The notes below the pieces were generated by a model. The model did not search any database. It was not told where the DNA came from and saw nothing but the letters and a program-made list of their open reading frames with translations. From Pseudomonas sp. R-28-1W-6 (GTDB taxonomy: Bacteria; Pseudomonadota; Gammaproteobacteria; Pseudomonadales; Pseudomonadaceae), in contig NZ_WELK01000001.1 in assembly GCF_009799925.1 (NCBI RefSeq), positions 124,001-188,000 of the forward strand: a stretch of 64,000 bases of DNA, given 5' to 3'. The translations under genes and the position numbers were made by a program. This document shows, piece by piece, positions 59,768-64,000 of the stretch (position 1 is its first letter; each line of letters starts with the position of its first letter).

Positions 59768-60983
59768 AGCCCGCCACCTGCACCCGCAGGCCGAGCCGCT
59801 GCTGGATGCGCGGCTGTTCCCCGTCGACTTCGGCACCCTGACCAGCAAGGTCGAGCGCCTGGCGCGCAAGCTCGCCGACAGTGCCATCGAACGCGACAAG
59901 CGCGGCGGCCATGCGCGCGCCGAGCGCGAGCTGATCCGCGACAGCGGCCTGCTCAGCCTGGCCATTCCGCAGCGCTACGACGGCCAGGGCAAGAGCTGGC
60001 CGGATATCTACCGCATCGTCCGTCATCTGGCGGCGGCGGACAGCTCGCTGGCCCACCTGTTCGCCTTCAATCACCTGCAGGTAGCCACCATCCTCCTGCA
60101 CGGCAGCGCCGAGCAGCAGCGCCACTGGCTGAGCCGCAGCGTGCAGGAGCGCTGGTTCTGGGGCAACGCCAGCAACGGCCGCGACCTGGGCCTGCAGTTG
60201 CAGGCACGCGAGGAACACTTCGAGCTCAACGGCAGCAAGTCGTTCTGTTCCGGCGCCCTCGGCGCCGATGCTCTGCTGGTCAGCGCGCCGCGCGGCAAGA
60301 GCGCCACGGAACGGGTGTTCCTGACCCTGCCGGCGCAGCGCGAGGGCCTGGCGATCAACGACGACTGGGACGCCTTCGGCCAGCGCCAGACCGACAGCGG
60401 CACGGTGCAGTTCGAGAATGTCTTCGTCGACCGCGACGAGCTGCTGATCTCCGGCGGCCAGAGCCCGCGCAGCAGCCTGCGGGTCTGCGTGTCGCAGCTG
60501 ATCCTCACCCAGCTCTACCTGGGCAACACCCAGGCCGCGCTGGATGGCGCGCTGCGCTACACCCGCGAGCAGGCCCGCGCCTGGCCCGGATCCGGAGTGG
60601 CCACGGCCAGCGAGGACCCATTGATCCAGAAGCGTTACGGCGAACTCTGGCTGCTCTACCGCGGCGCCCTGCTGCTCGCGGAACACGCCGCCGAGCGCCT
60701 GCAGCAGGCCTGGGAAAAACCGGCACTGGGTGCCGCCGAGCGTGGCGAGGTGGCACTGCTGATCGCCGAGGCACGGGTCGCGGCGGCCCGCGCGGCGCTG
60801 GAGATCACCAGCCAGGTGTTCGAGGCCATGGGCGCCCGCGCCACGGCCTCGCGCTACGGCTTCGACCGGTTCTGGCGCAACGTGCGGGTGCACAGCCTGC
60901 ACGACCCGCTCGATCACAAGGTGCGCGATGTCGGCCACTGGCTGCTCAGCGGCGTGCCGCCGACGCCATCGCTGTATTCCTGA
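59757..60983 (+). CDS. SfnC-like flavin-dependent monooxygenase (acyl-CoA dehydrogenase fold)
   Basis: 408 residues. Acyl-CoA dehydrogenase-type domains: N-terminal helices (RDSGLLSLAIPQRYDGQGKSWPDIY), middle beta region (FELNGSKSFCSGALGADALLV), C-terminal helices (AMGARATASRYGFDRFWRNVRVHSLHDPLDHK). This is the DszC/SfnC group of reduced-flavin monooxygenases acting on organosulfur compounds. The ATG overlaps the binding-protein stop. A sulfur-scavenging role is inferred from the operon. Confidence 0.85.
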   Translation: MASEARHLHPQAEPLLDARLFPVDFGTLTSKVERLARKLADSAIERDKRGGHARAERELIRDSGLLSLAIPQRYDGQGKSWPDIYRIVRHLAAADSSLAHLFAFNHLQVATILLHGSAEQQRHWLSRSVQERWFWGNASNGRDLGLQLQAREEHFELNGSKSFCSGALGADALLVSAPRGKSATERVFLTLPAQREGLAINDDWDAFGQRQTDSGTVQFENVFVDRDELLISGGQSPRSSLRVCVSQLILTQLYLGNTQAALDGALRYTREQARAWPGSGVATASEDPLIQKRYGELWLLYRGALLLAEHAAERLQQAWEKPALGAAERGEVALLIAEARVAAARAALEITSQVFEAMGARATASRYGFDRFWRNVRVHSLHDPLDHKVRDVGHWLLSGVPPTPSLYS

Positions 60984-60995
60984 ACACACGTTTGC

Positions 60996-61034
60996 ACGGG
61001 GGCCGTCTCAGGCAGGGCGGCTCCCGTTTTTTTT
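60996..61034 (+). terminator. Rho-independent terminator after the SfnC-like gene
   Basis: ACGGG-GCCG type stem pairs with CGGC-CCCGT, followed by eight T. It lies 13 bases past the stop. Confidence 0.75.
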
Positions 61035-61097
61035 GCGCGCGGCTTGAATGCCGGGCGCTGGCATAAGCTTCGATTGCTAGCTGATTAACGTGCCGGC

Positions 61098-61662
61098 CTG
61101 GGCTTCTGGTTTCGCCCTCCTGGGCGACTCACTTTTTTCAAACGCGGAAAAAGTAAGCAAAAACGCTTGCCCCTGCATACGGCCCCGGCTGCGCCGGGGT
61201 TCGTGACCAGCCTTCGGCTGTTACTGCGTTTCGCTCCATCGTCGCTCCAGGGGCCCGCCGCGAAGGGCCATCCTTGGCCCATCGCGGCTCTCGCGGCATC
61301 CATGCCGCTCAACCCCTTCCACAACGATTCCACTCACCCTCCTGAAGGGGCGTTTGGTGTTGTCTGAAAGTTCGCGTTAAGGAGTAGAGCAAAGAGCCTT
61401 CAAGCAACTCGGAGCCTGATCCCCGTCAGGAGGCCGAGTGGAGGTGCTGCGCAGGGGGACGAGCCGCAGGGATGCGGCGAGAGGCTTAAAGGGCCAGGGA
61501 CGGCCCTTGTAAGCCGGCCCCCGGAGCAGCACCGGAGGGAGGGAAGTTTCGCGCAGCGAAACCCGAATGTCGGGGCGCACTTCTCTTTGGTTACTTTCTC
61601 TTGTGCGAGCAAGAGAAAGTGACTCGCCCGGGAGGGCGAAACCAAAAACCTAAGTCGGCTCA
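61098..61662. repeat. Two homologous intergenic elements in inverted orientation
   Basis: This stretch has no convincing gene. The left part (about 61098-61378) read forward and the right part (about 61381-61662) read in reverse share GGTTTCGCCCTCC, GGGCGA, GTCACTTT, AAGGGCC, CTGGCCC or CTTGGCCC, CGGCATCC or CGCATCC and CCTCCTGA in the same order. The pair forms a roughly 560-base imperfect inverted repeat centred near 61380. The short open frames inside are Arg/Pro-rich and unlike genes. Confidence 0.7.
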
Positions 61663-61680
61663 GGAATCAGCTAAACCACC

Positions 61681-61694
61681 AGAGCCGAGGCTCT
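61681..61694 (-). terminator. Short hairpin after the sigma-54 activator gene
   Basis: AGAGCC/GGCTCT around two bases, 15 bases past the stop at 61709. No T-run follows. It could close the transcript weakly. Confidence 0.3.
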
Positions 61695-61708
61695 CTAACG
61701 AAGCAACT

Positions 61709-62614
61709 TCAGAACGCCAGCCGCTGCCGCAGCTCCGCGCGCTCTTCCGCCGTCAGCAACCCCAGCTGCTGCTCGATCACCTGCAACGGCGCACTGGCCG
61801 GCAGGTTGAGGTGCTGCGGCAGGATCTCCGCGCCACTGCTGACCAGCAGGGCGAAGTGGATGACGTTCTCCAGCTCGCGGGTATTGCCGTGCCAGGGATG
61901 GCTCTCCAGGGCGGCCTGCACGGCCGTGCCGAGCAGCGGGATGGCCAGGCCCAGGCGCTGGGCGTAGATACCGAGAAAATACTCGGCCAGCGGCAGGATA
62001 TCGCCCGGCCGCTCGCGCAGCGCCGGCAGCTCCAGGCGGCCTTCGTTGAGGTACAGATACAGGCGTTCGCTGAACTTGCCGGCGGCCACCGCCTGGGCCA
62101 GGTCGATGCTGGTGGCGACCACCAGGCGCACATCCACCGGGGTGGCGTGATGGGCGCCGACGCGCAGCACCTCGCGGGTTTCCAGCACGCTCAGCAGCTT
62201 GTCCTGCAAGGGCCGCGGCAGGTCGCCGATCTCGTCCAGATACAAGGTGCCGCCGGTCGCCGAACCGAACCAGCCGGCGCGGCTGCTGGCCGCGCCGGCA
62301 TAGGCACCGGCGGCATAGCCGAACAGCTCGGCCTCGCCCCACTGCGGGCTGATCGCCCCGCAGTTGACTGCGACGAACAGACCGCCGCGCTCGCTTTCGC
62401 GGTGGATATGCCGCGCCAGCAGCTCCTTGCCGGTACCGGTCTCACCGACGATCAGCACCGGCAAGTCGAGGGTGGCCAGCAGGTTGGCCTGCTCGCGCAA
62501 TTCACGGGAGCGCGGGTCGACGAACACCAGCGCCTTGGCGCGGATGCTCAGCGGGCTCTTCTCGGTCTCGGCAAAGGTCAGCAGGGCTTGCGGGGGGTAA
62601 TGGGGGCGGCTCAT
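61709..62614 (-). CDS. Sigma-54-dependent activator, SfnR-like, without visible HTH
   Basis: 301 residues (MSRPHYPPQALLTFAETEKS...). The AAA+ domain has Walker A VGETGTGKELLARH, Walker B GGTLYLDEIGDLP, VVATSIDLAQAV and HPWHGNTRELENVIHFAL. The sigma-54 contact loop reads GAYAGA instead of GAFTGA. The protein ends with PASAPLQVIEQQLGLLTAEE and RAELRQRLAF, with no Fis-type helix-turn-helix. SfnR proteins activate genes for dimethyl sulfone use; the neighbouring SfnC-like gene suits that. The start at 62614 fits best. Confidence 0.75.
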   Translation of the reverse strand: MSRPHYPPQALLTFAETEKSPLSIRAKALVFVDPRSRELREQANLLATLDLPVLIVGETGTGKELLARHIHRESERGGLFVAVNCGAISPQWGEAELFGYAAGAYAGAASSRAGWFGSATGGTLYLDEIGDLPRPLQDKLLSVLETREVLRVGAHHATPVDVRLVVATSIDLAQAVAAGKFSERLYLYLNEGRLELPALRERPGDILPLAEYFLGIYAQRLGLAIPLLGTAVQAALESHPWHGNTRELENVIHFALLVSSGAEILPQHLNLPASAPLQVIEQQLGLLTAEERAELRQRLAF

Positions 62615-62733
62615 GGATCGGTTTCTCTGTGCGCGATGAGCCACCGCACAGCAGCGGACTCAGGATGAATAACGGACGTAAACGGGCACGCCGCCGGGCA
62701 TTCGCCTGGCGGGCGAACAACCGGGGCGCGGAC

Positions 62734-63315
62734 TCACGCGCGCTTCCGGCTCTGCTGCTCGATCTGGCTCTGCAGGCGGTACAGGTAGGCAAAACCCTGC
62801 TCCCAACGCTGGTGGCCAGACTTCACGTTGATATGCCCGGCGCCGCTCAGCACCGCGGCCTGCGCGCCCCAGTCGCGGGCCAGTTGCAGGGCGCGGGCGG
62901 CGCTCGCCGCCGGGTCGTTGTCGGAGCCGACCAGCTGGCTGGGGAACGGCAGCAAGTCGCGGGGAATCGGCGCGAAGCCTTGCAGGGCCTCGGGGCAACC
63001 GGGCCGCTCGACGTCCGCCGGGGCCACCAACAGGGCGCCGCGCACCTGACGCAAGGATGCCAGCGGCGCCTGCGCCGCCCAGCGCGCCACGGTGACGCAG
63101 CCGAGGCTGTGGGCAATGAGGATCACCGGGGTGCGGGCGGCACCGACGGCGCACTCCAGGGCGGCCACCCAGCTGGCCGGATCGGGGTGGTCCCAGTCGG
63201 CCTGCTCGACCCGCGTGGCATTCGGCAGGCTGCGCAGCCAGTGGCTTTGCCAGTGGTTGTCCGGCGAACCCTGCCAGCCCGGCAGGATCAGGTAGCGGAT
63301 GGATTGACTGCGCAT
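62734..63315 (-). CDS. RBBP9/YdeN family alpha/beta hydrolase
   Basis: 193 residues. The start MRSQSIRYLILPGWQGSPDNHW is the DUF1234/RBBP9 pattern, with nucleophile Ser in LIAHSLGCVTVARW, Asp in VGSDNDPA and His in GAGHINVKSGHQRWEQG. These small esterases occur widely; the substrate is unknown. Located 119 bases upstream of the sigma-54 activator on the same strand; co-transcription is possible. Confidence 0.88.
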   Translation of the reverse strand: MRSQSIRYLILPGWQGSPDNHWQSHWLRSLPNATRVEQADWDHPDPASWVAALECAVGAARTPVILIAHSLGCVTVARWAAQAPLASLRQVRGALLVAPADVERPGCPEALQGFAPIPRDLLPFPSQLVGSDNDPAASAARALQLARDWGAQAAVLSGAGHINVKSGHQRWEQGFAYLYRLQSQIEQQSRKRA

Positions 63316-63399
63316 CGCGGGCCTCCTTGAGCGGTGAATGGAGGCCAGTCTAGGAGGATGAAAAAGATAAGTTAAGGAATAAGAAATTATTTATTTATA

Positions 63400-63415
63400 C
63401 TTATATTGATATAAG
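63400..63415. promoter_or_regulatory. Perfect AT-rich palindrome upstream of the hydrolase gene
   Basis: CTTATAT-TG-ATATAAG in an unusually AT-rich stretch (63355-63415), 85 bases before the hydrolase ATG. It could be an operator; the AT-rich bias fits a CysB- or H-NS-like (MvaT) target. Not proven. Confidence 0.4.
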
Positions 63416-63426
63416 CAGTGAAGCGA

Positions 63427-64000
63427 TCACACCTGCACGATGCAGTTCTTGCCGCCGTGCTTGGCCTGGTACATGGCCTCGTCGGCACGCACGTAGAGCG
63501 CCTCCAGGTTGTCGTCCGGGCCCAGGCTGGTGAGGCCCTGGCTGATGGTCACGCTGAAGTTGTGCCCGTCGGCGCTGAACGTCAGGCGCTGCACCTCGCG
63601 CTGCAGGCGCTCGGCTATCTGCCGCGCCTGCACGGTGGTGCAGCCGAGGAAGATGGCGGCGAACTCCTCGCCGCCAATGCGCCCGAACAGGTCGTCGCGG
63701 CGCAGCACGTAGGCCCCGCAGTGGGCGATGCGCTGCAGCACGCGGTCGCCGATCTGGTGGCCGTGGCTGTCGTTGATCTTCTTGAAGTCGTCGATATCGA
63801 ACAGCAGGAAGGCCAGCGGGTGGCCGTTGCCACGGGCCTGCTCGAAGGCCAGTGCGGCGCTGTCGAAGAAGTGGCGGCGGTTGTGGATGCCGGTCAGCAC
63901 GTCGGTGGTGGCCAGGCGATGCAGTTCGCCCTGCAGCTGCTTCTTCTCGGTGATGTCCTCGGCGATGCCGACGATCAGCGGCTGGCCCTCGGGCGTGCTG
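63427..64000 (-). CDS. PAS-GGDEF diguanylate cyclase (5' end beyond window)
   Basis: The minus strand is open from the right edge, giving 190 residues so far. The N-terminal visible segment STPEGQPLIVGIAEDITEKKQ is the end of a PAS/PAC domain. The GGDEF domain has LTGIHNRRHFFD, LLFDIDDFKKINDSHGHQIGDRVL and the active site GRIGGEEFAAIFLG, an intact GGEEF, so it probably makes c-di-GMP. The missing part may hold more sensory domains. Ends 111 bases upstream of the hydrolase start region. Confidence 0.88.
   Translation of the reverse strand, partial: STPEGQPLIVGIAEDITEKKQLQGELHRLATTDVLTGIHNRRHFFDSAALAFEQARGNGHPLAFLLFDIDDFKKINDSHGHQIGDRVLQRIAHCGAYVLRRDDLFGRIGGEEFAAIFLGCTTVQARQIAERLQREVQRLTFSADGHNFSVTISQGLTSLGPDDNLEALYVRADEAMYQAKHGGKNCIVQV

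Noticed and set aside
61085..61645. Short minus-strand frames inside the inverted element
   Set aside because: Both units give similar SRPGGRNQKP-type peptides because the DNA is repeated; composition and lack of ribosome sites argue against genes.
61601..62668. 355-codon plus-strand frame
   Set aside because: Antisense to the sigma-54 activator and partly within the inverted element; no homology recognised.

Overview
This is chromosomal DNA of a Pseudomonas. The GC content is high, and the gene order is the one I remember from the P. aeruginosa region holding algP, algQ, dsbH, hemYXDC, algRZ, argH, cyaA, rnk, cyaY, lysA-dapF-xerC, sutA, amtB/glnK, yifB, rep, xpt, cycB, pauR, dadX/dadA, lrp and kauB. 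Several differences (an AraC regulator next to cyaY, a ydbH/ynbE/ydbL block, no poxB between rep and xpt, and a sulfur-scavenging block at the right end) suggest a species outside P. aeruginosa. I identify no tRNA, rRNA, CRISPR array, prophage or transposase.

Layout. (1) 1-12,400: an ABC-F ATPase cut by the left edge, a TIGR02444 protein, the Lys/Pro/Ala-rich protein AlgP, an FKBP-type isomerase, anti-sigma factor AlgQ/Rsd, a lipoprotein, a DsbB-type protein, the overlapping heme genes hemC-hemD-hemX-hemY, and the translationally coupled algZ-algR pair. (2) 12,400-20,200: argH, a GNAT acetyltransferase, small conserved proteins, class I adenylate cyclase cyaA, an unusual Gly/Cys-tailed protein, a class 3 lipase and two tiny unidentified genes. 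(3) 20,200-27,150: rnk, a DUF1289 protein, cyaY and an AraC regulator on the minus strand, then the tight lppL-lysA-dapF-DUF484-xerC-HAD series on the plus strand. (4) 27,200-34,500: sutA, a YjbQ-type protein, two ammonium transporters and glnK (behind a likely sigma-54/NtrC promoter), ubiK, yifB and a LysR regulator. (5) 34,600-42,000: a MATE pump, a GGDEF/EAL phosphodiesterase, rep, xpt, cytochrome c5 and pauR (TTG start). (6) 42,100-54,300: dadA-ridA-dadX, the YdbH/YnbE/YdbL envelope lipid set, lrp, a YkgJ protein, a PauB-type oxidase, an MFS transporter, kauB and a cupin protein. This part is largely amine and amino-acid catabolism with its regulators. (7) 54,400-64,000: an SsuABC-like transporter, an OprD porin, a second sulfonate-type binding protein, an SfnC-like flavin monooxygenase, a sigma-54 activator without a visible DNA-binding domain, an RBBP9-type hydrolase and a PAS-GGDEF protein cut by the right edge.

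The most unusual non-coding signal is a family of three intergenic elements (about 12,165, 50,507 and 52,077). Their stem sequences differ between copies while base pairing is kept, and two copies begin at the stop codon of the upstream gene. Other items worth a second look are a compact hairpin-rich leader ending in a strong terminator just before the MFS gene, a roughly 560-bp inverted pair of homologous elements downstream of the SfnR-like gene, and the SfnR-like protein itself (GAYAGA instead of GAFTGA, no helix-turn-helix).
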